64,000 nt of DNA from Datura wrightii (taxonomy: Eukaryota; Streptophyta; Magnoliopsida; Solanales; Solanaceae): NCBI GenBank assembly GCA_035772735.1, contig JASDFA010000016.1, positions 138,210,501 to 138,274,500 of the forward strand, given 5' to 3'. Both the position numbers and the translations under genes were made by a program. Positions 1 to 9,575 of the stretch are shown here, piece after piece. Numbering within the stretch: position 1 is the stretch's first letter; every line of letters begins with the position of its first letter. The notes under the pieces were generated by a model that worked only from the letters and a program-made list of their open reading frames with translations, made no database searches and had not been told where the DNA came from.

Positions 1-2
1 CT

Positions 3-440
3 AGACCCACAATAGTAGTCTTTCAATTGGCGGATCGATCCTTAGCCAGACTTGATGGCATTGTGGAGGACTTTCTTGTGCAAGTTGGCTCCCTAATTTT
101 CCCGGTAGATTTTGTCGTGCTGGATTTTAAACCAGACGCAGAAGTCCCATTTATTTTGGGACGTCCTTTCTTGGCAACCGGGAAAGCACTAATTGACGTA
201 GCTGCTGGGCAGCTAACAATGCGAGCACACGACAAGGCGGAGGTGTTCGATGTGTACAAGGCACCCAAGCTCCCGATGGTGCACGAAGAACTCTCGGTGA
301 TCAATGTGATTGATCAAGGTGATGATGAGAAGATTAAGGACTCACGAGAGTTAATGGGAAAACCACCGGATCGGGGTAAGCACTACTGGGGGGAGGACGG
401 TGATCGAGAGAAATCGTCCATCACCCTAGAGGACAACTAA
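3..440 (+). CDS. Protease C-terminal half fused in frame to the integrase tail (element A, partial)
   Basis: The frame is already open at the window edge, so the start and the catalytic aspartate motif lie to the left. The visible part is a plant Ty3 aspartic protease: the DFVVLDF and ILGRPFLATGKALID stretches (about residues 35-63) are the beta-strand and C-terminal LGRPF signature of Athila/Tat retropepsins. Downstream, the RT, RNase H and integrase core are absent. The reading frame passes instead into KHYWGEDGDREKSSITLEDN, which matches the tail of the element B pol after its integrase (KNY, a stop, then GEDVIREKTSITL, about 9090-9148). A deletion of roughly 3 kb therefore joined protease to the pol C-terminus without breaking the frame. 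Protease would normally be cut from a Gag-Pol precursor and process it. Confidence 0.78.
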   Translation, partial: RPTIVVFQLADRSLARLDGIVEDFLVQVGSLIFPVDFVVLDFKPDAEVPFILGRPFLATGKALIDVAAGQLTMRAHDKAEVFDVYKAPKLPMVHEELSVINVIDQGDDEKIKDSRELMGKPPDRGKHYWGEDGDREKSSITLEDN

Positions 441-479
441 GCTTAATAACGTCGAGCCGAGATGGTAAACCAGGCTCTG

Positions 480-497
480 CACGGGAGGCAACCCGTG
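480..497 (+). other. Post-pol RNA hairpin (element A)
   Basis: The arms CACGGG and CCCGTG enclose the loop AGGCAA, 39 bases after the pol stop. The same loop with different but still paired arms occurs in C and E (CTTGGG with CCCAAG in C), and B has the same arms as A. This compensatory change argues for a selected RNA structure. Confidence 0.7.
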
Positions 498-739
498 GAA
501 AAAATTTTCTTCTTTGTAAATTGTTAATAGATTTTTTTTCTTTTTCTTTTTTCTTAATTAACAACAAAATTTTTTGTTTTAGTTTTAGTTTTTATTTTTT
601 AGTTGGAGTGAAACCTATAATTCTAACCAATTTTGTATAGTGAGATGAATTTCAGGTCAAACGGAGGAAAATATGCACGGAATCGCAAAGGAAAAGTTGA
701 GGTATGAAAATTAATAAAAAGTGGCAAAACAGTGAGCTA
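498..739 (+). other. AT-rich spacer after pol (element A)
   Basis: This is a T-rich and A-rich stretch (long T runs at 530-600) with no coding signal. The equivalent spacer in B is 9207-9416. It separates the post-pol hairpin from the palindromic modules. Confidence 0.5.
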
Positions 740-896
740 GGGCGATAGCTCCGTGTCACGGAGGTGGACCTCTGTGTTACCCTACGTGACACGTTGAGGT
801 ATAATCCGGATTTTTTTTAAAATTTCCAGAATGGGTTCGCGACAGCTCCATGTCACGGAGGCAGTGCACCGCGATGCACTCCGTGACACGTTGCCG
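740..896 (+). promoter_or_regulatory. Two GTGTCACGGAG palindromic modules upstream of the env-position ORF (element A)
   Basis: Module 1 (752-795) and module 2 (846-895) each hold CGTGTCACGGAG or a one-base variant, followed about 20 bases later by its reverse complement CTCCGTGACACG (one mismatch in module 1). Module 1 also contains the inner palindrome GGAGGTGGACCTCT. Copies of this module sit immediately upstream of the TATA box in the LTRs of A, B, C and D, so the pair may be an internal promoter or enhancer for the env-position ORF. That role is inference. Confidence 0.55.
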
Positions 897-950
897 TGTA
901 TATCGCGACGGGTCACACCGGGTCGCCGGGTGACCCGCGTGATTTTACTA

Positions 951-960
951 CTTTTTAACC
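951..960 (+). promoter_or_regulatory. Possible internal core promoter, CTTTTTAACC (element A)
   Basis: A TATA-like TTTTTAA lies about 58 bases after module 2 and is followed by a C/A-rich leader. B has CCCTTTTTAAC at 9625-9635 at nearly the same spacing. The H-family LTRs carry the similar CTTTTAACTC at their presumed promoters. No transcript data are available. Confidence 0.3.
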
Positions 961-1092
961 CCGAAAAACCCTCCCTTTCCCTTATTTTTCAATCACTCTG
1001 CGACCAAACTCCCCCAAAACCCATCCCCCTTCAACGTGACACGGAGTAGGCTAAGAAAATCATCAAGTTTGCTTCAATTCTTCAACTTCAAT

Positions 1093-1786
1093 GTATGTTC
1101 TTCGATTCCATCTCATTTCTTGTCGAATTTCTTCAATATTGAGCATGTGTGGTGAGCTAAATTGCCCTAAGTAGAAATTAATCATGAATTCAATTGAAGT
1201 GTTGTTGATGAATGTTCGGAATGTCGTTATGATTGCTTGAACTCGTTAATTGCATAATTCAATCGAATTTTCTTGATACTATCAATTCTAGGGCTTGTTC
1301 TTGAATTTGAAGTAGAAAATGTAGTTAACTTGTGAAATTCATGCCGGGATGTACATGTTGAATGAGATGAGTCGATGTACTAATTGTTAGGATGTTGAAA
1401 TAACGACGGATTCTCGGGTTAGAGGAATACTGAAATTGCAAGAATTGGGTTGGTTGTATAGGTTCGTGTAGATAAATTTTTGTTGTTGTTTTCGTTTCTT
1501 TGTTTTTTCCTTGCTAAGTGCGATGGGTTAAAAGGTTATCGATGGTAATGATTGTAATTAGCTGTAAGAAGTCTGAGTAGTACATAGAATATATATCATC
1601 GAATTCTTCGTATGCACTATGCATGTCTGTATAAGTTGGTTGTTTATTTGTAGAAATAAAGATAATCTTGCCGGTATGTTGTAACTGTAGCTACGGACTA
1701 AGTGTGGGGTAGCCTAGCTTAACCCAACCTTAGCCGAAGTTAATACTCAGTGGCTTAACGTTGATCTTGTCTACTTGGGTTGACAG
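1093..1786 (+). other. Putative leader intron before the env-position ORF (element A)
   Basis: A GTATGT donor at 1093, in the block GTATGTTCTTC that is also found in B, pairs with a TTGACAG acceptor ending at 1786, six bases before the ORF ATG at 1792. The interval is U-rich and has no open frame. B has the corresponding intron at 9768-10466. The PPT-like motif CTAAGTGTGGGGT (1698-1710) lies inside it. Confidence 0.5.
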
Positions 1787-1791
1787 GTAAA

Positions 1792-3212
1792 ATGGCGAGC
1801 AGGCAAGAAAAAGGGAAAGGCGTATCAACATCTGACGCCGGAAGGAAGCGAATCATACTGGGCATAGCAGTCCCAGCAGCACCAGCAGTTCCACGCGGCC
1901 AATGCTGCCAATACGGAACAAGATGGGTGACGGATGAGGGGAAGAAGTGGTACACAAAGCACAAAGAAAACAAATATTTCCCCGAGGAGCATATAGCACG
2001 GGAACCATTGGCACAGGAGTTCCCTAGGATGGTCCACCGAATCGAGGCAGCTGGGCTCAATTTCATCTTTGAAGAGCCCAAGGAATGTTACTTGCACCTG
2101 GTTCGGGAATTTTATGCCAACTAGAACCCGACTATCAGAAGTCACACCATAAAAATCAGAGGGCAAATAGTCACATTAGAGCCCCACCACCTCAATGCCA
2201 TCATAGGAGCGCGGGACACAGATGCCCACGTACTCCGATAGCTGAACATTACCCCACCATATGCGGACATCAGACGCACCTTGTTGGGACCCGATCGATA
2301 GCTAGATGGAGCAGCCACAAAGAGAGGGGCTACCACCAGACTTTGCCCTATTCACAGATAAACAGGGAAGCCAGAATATGGCTGAAGATTGTCTGTTCCT
2401 GCCTAATCCTGGGGGTACATATGACAGATGTAACCCGGGATCGTGTATGCCTAGTGTACGCCCTGATGAAAGGGCTAGAGATCAACGTGGGGGTGGTAAT
2501 TATCTCCGCCATGAAGAGAGCCCGGTTGCATCAGGGGCACAGGTACGGCTTTGGTGAACTACTGACCACCTTCCTCAGGGGCCTAGATGTCGAGGAAGAG
2601 GCCCTTGACTATATCCCGCAGATGGAGCAGCGGGCCTTAGATGTTACTAAAACTAAGGCACCCGACACCACCCGCGGGCCAGTGCTTACACTTGGCGAGC
2701 GACATGCTTGTTATGATCAGTATATGGCTCACATGTATGGGATGCAAATGCTCCAGCTGAGGATAGGCGGGAGGCCGGTGAACGAGGAGGAGCTATGGCA
2801 GCTCAAGCTAGACTACCCCTTCGGCGAGAATGCCAGGGATCTATGCCGAGTTGGGCTAGCATTTGTAGAGCCCACGGATGATGACGTCCCCACAGATGAG
2901 GAGACACATCGGGAGGACTCTGATGTGGAGTCCGATGAAGACGATGGGGGTGATTCCTACATGGGAGATGAAGCAGCAACACCCGACGAAGAAGTGGAGT
3001 ACTTGGATTTATCAGGGAGTTCCACCACCCGATTTTGTGCTATTTTAATTTTTGTGAACACTGGGGATAGTGTTCGAGCTAAGTGTGGGGTGGGAGTAGT
3101 TAGGTGCTGGGCTGTGCTGTTATGTATGTATGCTCTAATTTGTTGTCGTGCATGTGAAATTTTGTTGTTCCTTGTGATTTATGAATTGTTAAGTTGTTGT
3201 TCTGTATTGTAA
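1792..3212 (+). pseudogene. Env-position ORF, plant transposon protein-like (element A)
   Basis: The protein begins at ATG 1792 (MASRQEKGKG). It carries the block TRWVTDEGKKWY...KYFPEEHIAREPLAQEFPR, then LNFIFEEPKEC and REFYAN, which I recognise as the family Pfam calls putative plant transposon protein. It continues with WLKIVCSCL...DRVCLVYALMKGLEINVG and ends in an acidic tail. It lies between pol and the 3' LTR, the env position of Athila elements. I see no clear signal peptide or transmembrane segment, and its function is unknown. TAG codons interrupt it at 2122-2124 (B has TGG there) and at 2239-2241 (also TAG in B). A frameshift near 2300 puts the C-terminal half in another frame. The B stop after YFD is TTA here, so the frame runs on to 3212 through non-coding sequence. 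Confidence 0.7.
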
Positions 3213-4763
3213 ATTTATGTGAAATTGGTGTGTGTTGCTGAATGTTGCTAGCTGATTTTGTACATATTTTTTCTATCGAAATGATCGATATTTTCAATAT
3301 TTTTTACTTCTTGGGTTTCTCGGCATTTGTTTTCGGTTCTTTTACCGAGAATGGTCCCATTGAACCGAAGTCATAGTAGTGACCGTTCCCTATGATGGAT
3401 GGATGACGACCGTCTTAAGGGAAATGTAGTCATTAGGAGTAGTGTTTTAATTATTTTTCAATTTTTTTCTTTGGTGGGTTGCATCCCAAAACCTGTAGTT
3501 ACTGTATGGTTGTGAAATTCTGGTTGCGTGTTGTACATGATATTTAAAATGCAAAGGTGATTCGAATGAAAGCATGCAACTTTGTAAATATGTTGAGATA
3601 CCTAGGCCATAGAGTTCGATTCAGTTTGATTGAGGCTTAATGTTTGAATTCCTGTAATTAGCTGATTGAAGAGTCTGTGAATACATCTTGAATTGAGCAT
3701 GTGCAATAAGTGTGAAGTGAGGTGTTGTTATTCCATGCTGTGTGAAATGCCTAGAACTTGCCTGGTGTGTGTACAAAACGAAATGAAGGAGGTGTATTGT
3801 AGGAAAGGATGTAGGCATTTCTTTGTTTTAACCGAAAGTTTCTATTTTTCATTGTCATACCTACCTTGATCGTATACCCTAGTCAGCCCATTGAGCCTTT
3901 AGCCTATTATTTTTTTCTTTTGTCGAAAAGTGTAAACCGAGCTTAATCCCTTCTTTTCATTAGCCGTAAAGTCGATACAAAACTCTTAAGCGCTTAAGAA
4001 GAGAAAATAATTCTCCCAAAGTGTCAAAAGAGTGAGAATGGTGAAAAGAAAAAGAAAAGCAGAGTGATAGAAGAAAAGAAAAGGTTGAAGGTGCACTTGT
4101 TATAAATAAACTATAATGAAGGTGCATGAATACTCTTTGTTGTTGTGTCAAGTGTGCTTAATAAGATGGGCCAAACTAAAGAAAAACATCAAGAATGGGA
4201 TGATGAAAAGAAGAAACAATGTCCATGAGTTGATGGGATGTGTTGAAAAGGCGCTTAAGGATGCTAGTGGCTATTATTGGCTAACCCAATATTTACTAGT
4301 TCCGTAGCTTCCATTACAACCAGTTAAAGTCCTACGTGATCTTACATCGCACTTCTTTATATTAGTGGAGTAATACACTAAGGGCAAGCTTATGGGTCAT
4401 GACATGATGCATGTGAATTCTTTTGGGAGAGAGAGTGAAATTGTGTTTACATGCCCCTGTTTAAAATGTTGTGAGTCATATGAGCAAAAAGGGGAAGATT
4501 CTCTTGTGTTGTGAGGGAACATGCTTGATGAGAGATTAATTTTCGTGTTGGATATCTTGATCAGCTGATTTGCATGAGTTTTCCAATATCGAGAGTCAAT
4601 TCTTAAGTCTAGGAGGTCTTGATGTATTGAAGGTCATTGCATTGATAGGACCATGCATGTTTTCTTGATGATTTGCTGTATTGAATAATCGGTATGACCG
4701 TAGCCTAAATTATCGAACCAAAGTAGTGAGGTTGGGATGTAAATTGCATGAAGTGTAGGATTG
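3213..4763 (+). other. Long conserved 3' non-coding region (element A)
   Basis: There is no credible ORF. Blocks shared with B, C and E are the 23-base block at 3394-3416 that begins GATGGATGGATGACGACC, the stretch around GTCTAGAACTTGCCTGGTGT (about 3748-3770), CCCATTGAGCCTTTAGCCTATT (about 3887-3908), the palindrome CTTAAGCGCTTAAG (3985-3998) and the GGGCAAGCTTATGG stretch (about 4382). Such conservation between coding and non-coding members suggests RNA or replication signals rather than protein. Confidence 0.65.
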
Positions 4764-4801
4764 TTGTTCGAGGACGAACAAGGATTTAAGTGTGGGGTAA
4801 G
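4764..4801 (+). promoter_or_regulatory. Pre-PPT hairpin and polypurine tract (element A)
   Basis: The arms TTGTTCG and CGAACAA around loop AGGA (4764-4781) are followed by the tract AAGTGTGGGGT (4788-4798), three bases before the 3' LTR. The tract would prime plus-strand DNA synthesis. A T-containing polypurine tract is unusual but is the same in B, C and E. Confidence 0.75.
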
Positions 4802-6225
4802 TGATCTTGGGCAAATTTATATGCCCAAGTGATACTCAAAAGTACCATTTTAGCCTTGTTTATCTATCAATGTGTATATATTCTCATGTAATTGGTAATA
4901 AAATGTGAATTTATACTAACCAACATGATTAGCATTGTTTTGCAGGTAAAATGTAATTTCGGGAAGCTAAAATGCATGTTGGAGGATATCGGGGTTGGAC
5001 TTGGATGCGAGCAAGGGACAAGACATTGGACAACATGAAATAAAGGGGCTCCGTGATGGAGCCGTGTCACGCTGCCATCGCGGAGGCCTTCTGCCTGGAT
5101 AGGAAAATTTTGCCCAAATTCTAGAGAGGGTACGCGATGGGTCCGTGGCACGGTGGCTTGGCTCCGCGTTGCACGCCATGCCACGTTGGGCTTTATTTCT
5201 TGGACCCCCTGTTCCAGTGAAGGTCCGTGTCCGTAGCGTGTCACGGAGGCAGTGCTCCGTGATGCACTCCGTGACACGTTGCTTGTTATTCCGGAAAAAA
5301 TTCCCACCAGTATAAATAGAACACTTAGGTTCATTTTTTTCAATATTCTGACTTGGTAGAGCAAGAACGTGGGTTACAGGCAGTTGAGGGGACGAAATTA
5401 TCAGGGTTTTTCTCTCTTTCCTTCTACTTGAATTCAATTGCTTGTATGTTTAACACTCATTTAACGATGTTTAATCCACAAATGAGTGGCTAATTCATCT
5501 TCTTGCTGAGGTTATGAACAATTGTAATGAAATGTGATCATTGATTCTTCGGTTTTTCATCTTTTCTTCCATGGTTGTTCTATTAATTCTTATTCTTACT
5601 GCATTAATGTGTGGCCTACGTTAATGTACATCTAAAAAGTCCGGTTTCACTCGAGAGAGCAAGAAATTGGAAAGTTGTGAATTAATAGGATATGATCTTT
5701 TCTTTGTTTGGGAAAATTGGGAATTGATTTACTTTCAGGATAGAAATATACCTGAAAGTCGTATTAGTCAATTTAGGAACCGGGTTTGTATGGGTAGAAC
5801 ATGAATTGCATTTAATCACAGAAATGTAGGTGGATGGTTCATGATTCGTAAGTGAGGTTAAATACGAGAGTTTTAATCTCTTGGTAATAGTTCTTGGCTA
5901 GCAACCGGAGGAAAAGACTAACCAAATTATATCGAAAATTAATTTCATTACATGTTCGTTTAACCTCAGCATGCTCTCATTCATAGTTCAGATTCAAATT
6001 AGATAGTTATTTTAGATTTAGCATAAAAATTATAAAACAAAATATCAAACTCTTGGTTACACTGTTGTCTGCATTTTTAGAATCAAAATATAGTACACTT
6101 GAGCAGATTGCACTTCATCCCAGTCCTTGTGGGATCGATACTTGGCTTACTTAAGCCACTTTACTACTTGTTCGACCACGTGCACTTGCGTGTGAGTTAT
6201 ATACCCATATAACACTAGCCGAACA
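4802..6225 (+). repeat. 3' LTR of element A
   Basis: It begins TGATCTTGGGC and ends CCGAACA, with the same termini as the LTRs of B and C, and is about 1.42 kb long. U3 contains a branch-point and acceptor-like cassette (TACTAAC to TTTTGCAG, 4914-4945) and three palindromic modules. A TATA box follows at 5311. The last 150 bases (GGGATCGATACTTGGCTT onward) are strongly conserved among A, B and C. Confidence 0.9.
5044..5319 (+). promoter_or_regulatory. LTR promoter of A: GTGTCACGGAG modules plus TATA box
   Basis: Three module copies lie at about 5047-5090, 5139-5190 and 5222-5282. The best pair is CGTGTCACGGAG (5237-5248) with CTCCGTGACACG (5267-5278). TATAAATAG follows at 5311-5319, about 33 bases on, and transcription would start shortly after. 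Confidence 0.65.
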
Positions 6226-9148
6226 GCCATCAATTGAGGAGGCACCGAATTGGAGTTAAAGACATTGCCTCCACATCTGCAGTATGTATTTTTGGGTGAA
6301 GATGACACCTTGCCATTCATCATTTCAGCAGAACTGACAGATGCACAAGTGAAAGATGCATTGGTGGTCCTTAAGAGGCGGAAGAGAGTAATGGGTTGGC
6401 AGATGTCGGACATCAAGGGGATTAGTCCAGCTTTCTGCATGCACAGGATATTTATGGAAGAAGGATCCAAGCCAACTGTGCAACATCAGCAGAGGTTGAA
6501 CCCGGTGATGAAAGACGCAGTCAGAAAGGAAGTGATCAAGTGGCTTGATGCAGGTGTGGTATATCCTATCTTAGACAGTGAATGGGTTAGCCCAGTTCAG
6601 TGCGTTCCGAAGAAAGGAGGGATGACCGTGGTCACCAATGAAAAGAATGAGCTGATTCCCACACGCACAGTCACGGGCTGGTGAATTTGCATGGATTACA
6701 GGAAGATCAATGAGGCCACGAGGAAAGATCATTATCCTATTCCATTCATTGATCAGATTTTGGACAGGTTGGCAGGTCAGGAATATTATTTTTTTTGTAT
6801 GGTTATTCTGGCTATAATCAAATAGCCATAGCATCGGAGGATCAGGAGAAGACCACTTTTACATGTCCTTATGGGACATATGCTTTCAGGCGAATGCCAT
6901 TTGGTCTATTCAATGCACCAGCCACATTCCAGTGATGCATGATGGCGATCTTCCACGATATGGTGGAATATTTTGTCGAGGTATTTATGGATAACTTTTC
7001 TATTTTTGGTAATTTGTTTTCTATGTGTCTGCAGAATCTTGACAGGGTTTAGCTCGATGTGAAGACTCAGGCCTGGTGCTCAACTGGGAAAAGTGCCACT
7101 TTTTAGTCAAGGAGGGTATCGTTCTTGGCCATAAGGTGTCATGCAGAGGGTTAGAAGTCGATCGTGCAAAGATTGAGGTGATTGAAAAGCTACCACCACC
7201 AGTGTTAGTTAAGGGTGTTCGCAGCTTTCTAGGACATGCTGGGTTTCACAGATGGTTCATCCAGAACTTCTCAAAAATTTCTAGATCGATATGCCAGTTG
7301 CTAGAAAAAGAGGTGAAGTTTGAATTTGACAAGGAATGTGTAGAAGCATTTGAGGAGCTAAAAGAGAAGCTGGTGGAAGCGCCCATTCTCATTTCTCCTG
7401 ATTGGGAACATCCTTTTGAGTTGATGTGTGATGCAAGTGACGTGGCTGTAGGAGCTGTATTGGGGCAGCGTAGGAATAAAATTTTTCATTCCATTTATTA
7501 TGCAAGCAAAACACTTGACGCTGCCCAAGTCAATTATACAGTCACGGAGAAGGAGATGTTGGCTTTAGTGTTTGCATTTGACAAGTTCAGATCCTATCTG
7601 GTGGGGTCGAAAGTGGTGGTATATACTGATCATGCAGCAATTCGGTACTTGTGTGGCAAGAAGGATGCGAAGCCAAGGCTAATCAGGTGGATCTTATTGT
7701 TGCAAGAGTTTGATCTGGAGATCCTAGAAAAAAAGGAGAGTGAGAATCAGGTTGCAGACCACCTATCGCGACTGGAGAGCCATTCACATGTGCAGGAAGG
7801 TGAGCGCATCCGAGAAGAGTTCCCGAATGAACAACTCTTGGCAATAAAGGAATCGGAACTCCCTTGGTATGCAGATATTGTGAACTTGTTGGTAAGTGGA
7901 GTATACCCACCAGAGGCAACGACTCAACAAAGAAAGAAGCTGAGGCATGAGTCCCGGTACTATATGTGGGATGAGCCGTACCTGTTCAAGCAAGGACCAG
8001 ACCAAGTGATGAGGCGATGCATTCCAAAAAGTCAGATTGCAGAAGTGCTGAGGAGTTGTCATTTATCGCTGTATGGAGGTCATCATGGAGGAGAGCAAAC
8101 AGCTCACAAGGTGCTGCAGTTTGGTTTCTTTTGGCCCACACTGTTTAGAGACGCTATAGCTTATGTCAAAATGTGTGATAGATGTCAAAGAACAGGAACA
8201 ATTGGCAGGAGACAGGAGATGCCATTGCATCAGATATTAGAAGTTGTGGTTTTCGATGTATGAGGGATAGACTTTATGGGCCTGTTTCCACCGTCATTTG
8301 GTAATCGTTACATCTTGGTAGCAGTGGACTACGTGTCTAAGTGGGTCGAGGCAGTAGCTTGTACCAGGAACGACAACAAGGTGCTGACAAAATTTGTGAA
8401 GAAGCAGATTTTCACCAGGTTTGGTACACCCCGAGCTATTATTAGTGATGGAGGGGCACATTTTGTGAATGAAGGGTTTAGAAACTTGCTAGCTAAGTAT
8501 GGGGTGCGACACAAAGTGGAGACAGCGTATCATCCCCAAACTAGCGGGCAAGTAGAGGTGTCAAACAGGGAGATTAAGCAAATTCTGTAGAAAACAGTGA
8601 ATGCACAACGAATTGATTTGGAAAGCAAACTTGACGATGCGTTGTGGTCTTACAGATTTGCACACATGACACCCATTGGGACTTCTCCATACAGATTGGT
8701 TTATGGGAAGGCATGTCATCTACCTGTGGAGCTGGAACATCGAGCTTATTGGGCCGTAAGAAAGCTAAACATGGATCCTAAGCTAGCAGGAAATAAGAGA
8801 TTGATGCAGCTGAGTGAGTTAGACAAGTTTCGATGGCACACCTATGAAAGTGCTAAATGCTACAAGGAGAAAACTAAAAGGTGTCACAACAGGCACATGG
8901 TGCATCGGATCTTTGAGCCAGCGCAAAAAGTGTTGCTGTTCAACTCGAGGTTGAAACTCTTCCCAGGGAAGTTGCGGTCCAAGTGGTCAGTGCCGTTTGA
9001 AGTTGTGAGAATGACCCCACATGGGGCAGTTGAATTGTGGCAAGAGGATAAAAGTACCACATTTTTGGTGAATGGATAGAGATGTAAGAACTACTAGGGT
9101 GAAGACGTTATTCGAGAGAAGACATCTATCACTTTAGTAGATGAGTAA
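6226..9148 (+). pseudogene. Pol: RT, RNase H and integrase (element B)
   Basis: It starts mid-gene at the A insertion. RT: the YPILDSEWVSPVQCVPKKGG region, MDYRKIN after an in-frame TGA (6682-6684), YPIPFIDQILDRL, and the catalytic box written FMDN (about 6982-6993), where the second aspartate of the usual DD pair is asparagine. RNase H (about 7400-7780) has CDAS, TEKEM, YTDH and ADHLSRL. Integrase has an HHCC zinc domain (HLSLYGGHH ... CDRCQ, about 8060-8195) and a DDE core with D in GIDFMG (about 8270), D in ISDGGAHF (about 8447) and E in SNREIK (about 8566). Stops include those before GIDF, after KQIL, after FLVNG and inside the KNY/GED tail. Frameshifts lie near 6800-7070. There is no chromodomain, which fits Athila/Tat rather than chromoviruses. 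Confidence 0.88.
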
Positions 9149-9188
9149 GGATGAAAAGCGTCGAGCCGTGATGGTAAACCAGGCGCTG

Positions 9189-9206
9189 CACGGGACGCAA
9201 CCCGTG
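9189..9206 (+). other. Post-pol RNA hairpin (element B)
   Basis: The arms CACGGG and CCCGTG enclose loop ACGCAA, 41 bases after the pol stop. It lies in the same position as in A, within a block starting GCGTCGAGCCG. Confidence 0.7.
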
Positions 9207-9416
9207 AATGTAATTTAATAGATTAGTTAGGATTATTGGAAAAAAAAAGAGAAAAAAAAGAAGAAAAGGCTGGAAATAGTTTGGAGGCAACCCATGATTT
9301 CTAACAAATTATTGTCGTTGGATGATTTTCAGGTGAAATGGAGGGCCAAAATACAAAAGTGCAAGTGAAAAATCAATGTAAGAAAATAAAAATTAGGGAC
9401 AATTCCAGAGAGCCCT

Positions 9417-9575
9417 CGCGTTAGCTCCGTGTCACGGAGGTGGACCTCCGCGTTACCCTCCGTGACATGTTGAGGCTTCATTTTGGAATTTTTAAAAAAT
9501 TCTAGAAAGCCTTCGCGTTGGCTCTGTGTCACGGAGCCTGGCCTCTGCGATGGCCTCCGTGACACATTGAGGCAA
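9417..9575 (+). promoter_or_regulatory. Two GTGTCACGGAG palindromic modules upstream of the env-position ORF (element B)
   Basis: The first (about 9421-9476) has CCGTGTCACGGAGG, the inner palindrome GGAGGTGGACCTCC and CCTCCGTGACATG. The second (about 9517-9573) has TGTGTCACGGAG and CTCCGTGACACA. A TTTTTAA stretch follows at 9625-9635. Order and spacing match A, so the arrangement predates the split of the two copies. Confidence 0.55.

Larger units (their letters stand above)
1..6225 (+). mobile_element. Element A: Athila/Tat-like Ty3 retrotransposon, 5' end outside window, nested in element B
   Basis: In order it shows the end of protease joined to the integrase tail, a post-pol hairpin, palindromic leader modules, a leader intron, an env-position ORF, a long non-coding region, a polypurine tract and a complete 3' LTR. 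The base after the LTR opens directly into the pol reading frame of element B, so A was inserted into B pol between protease and RT. GCCAT (6226-6230) is the expected right TSD; its left partner lies outside the window. RT, RNase H and most of integrase are missing, so A could only have moved with enzymes supplied by a relative. The Athila/Tat assignment rests on the PR and env-position ORF style and on relatives C and E having TGGCGCC-type primer sites. Confidence 0.88.

Noticed and set aside
4867..5437. Two antisense open frames in the A LTR
   Set aside because: They overlap each other and lie over U3 modules; no homologous frame is kept in the B LTR.
9281..9302. Second GGAGGCAACCCA text in B, considered as a duplicate post-pol hairpin
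   Set aside because: Only two or three base pairs can form there, and A has no counterpart with pairing arms.
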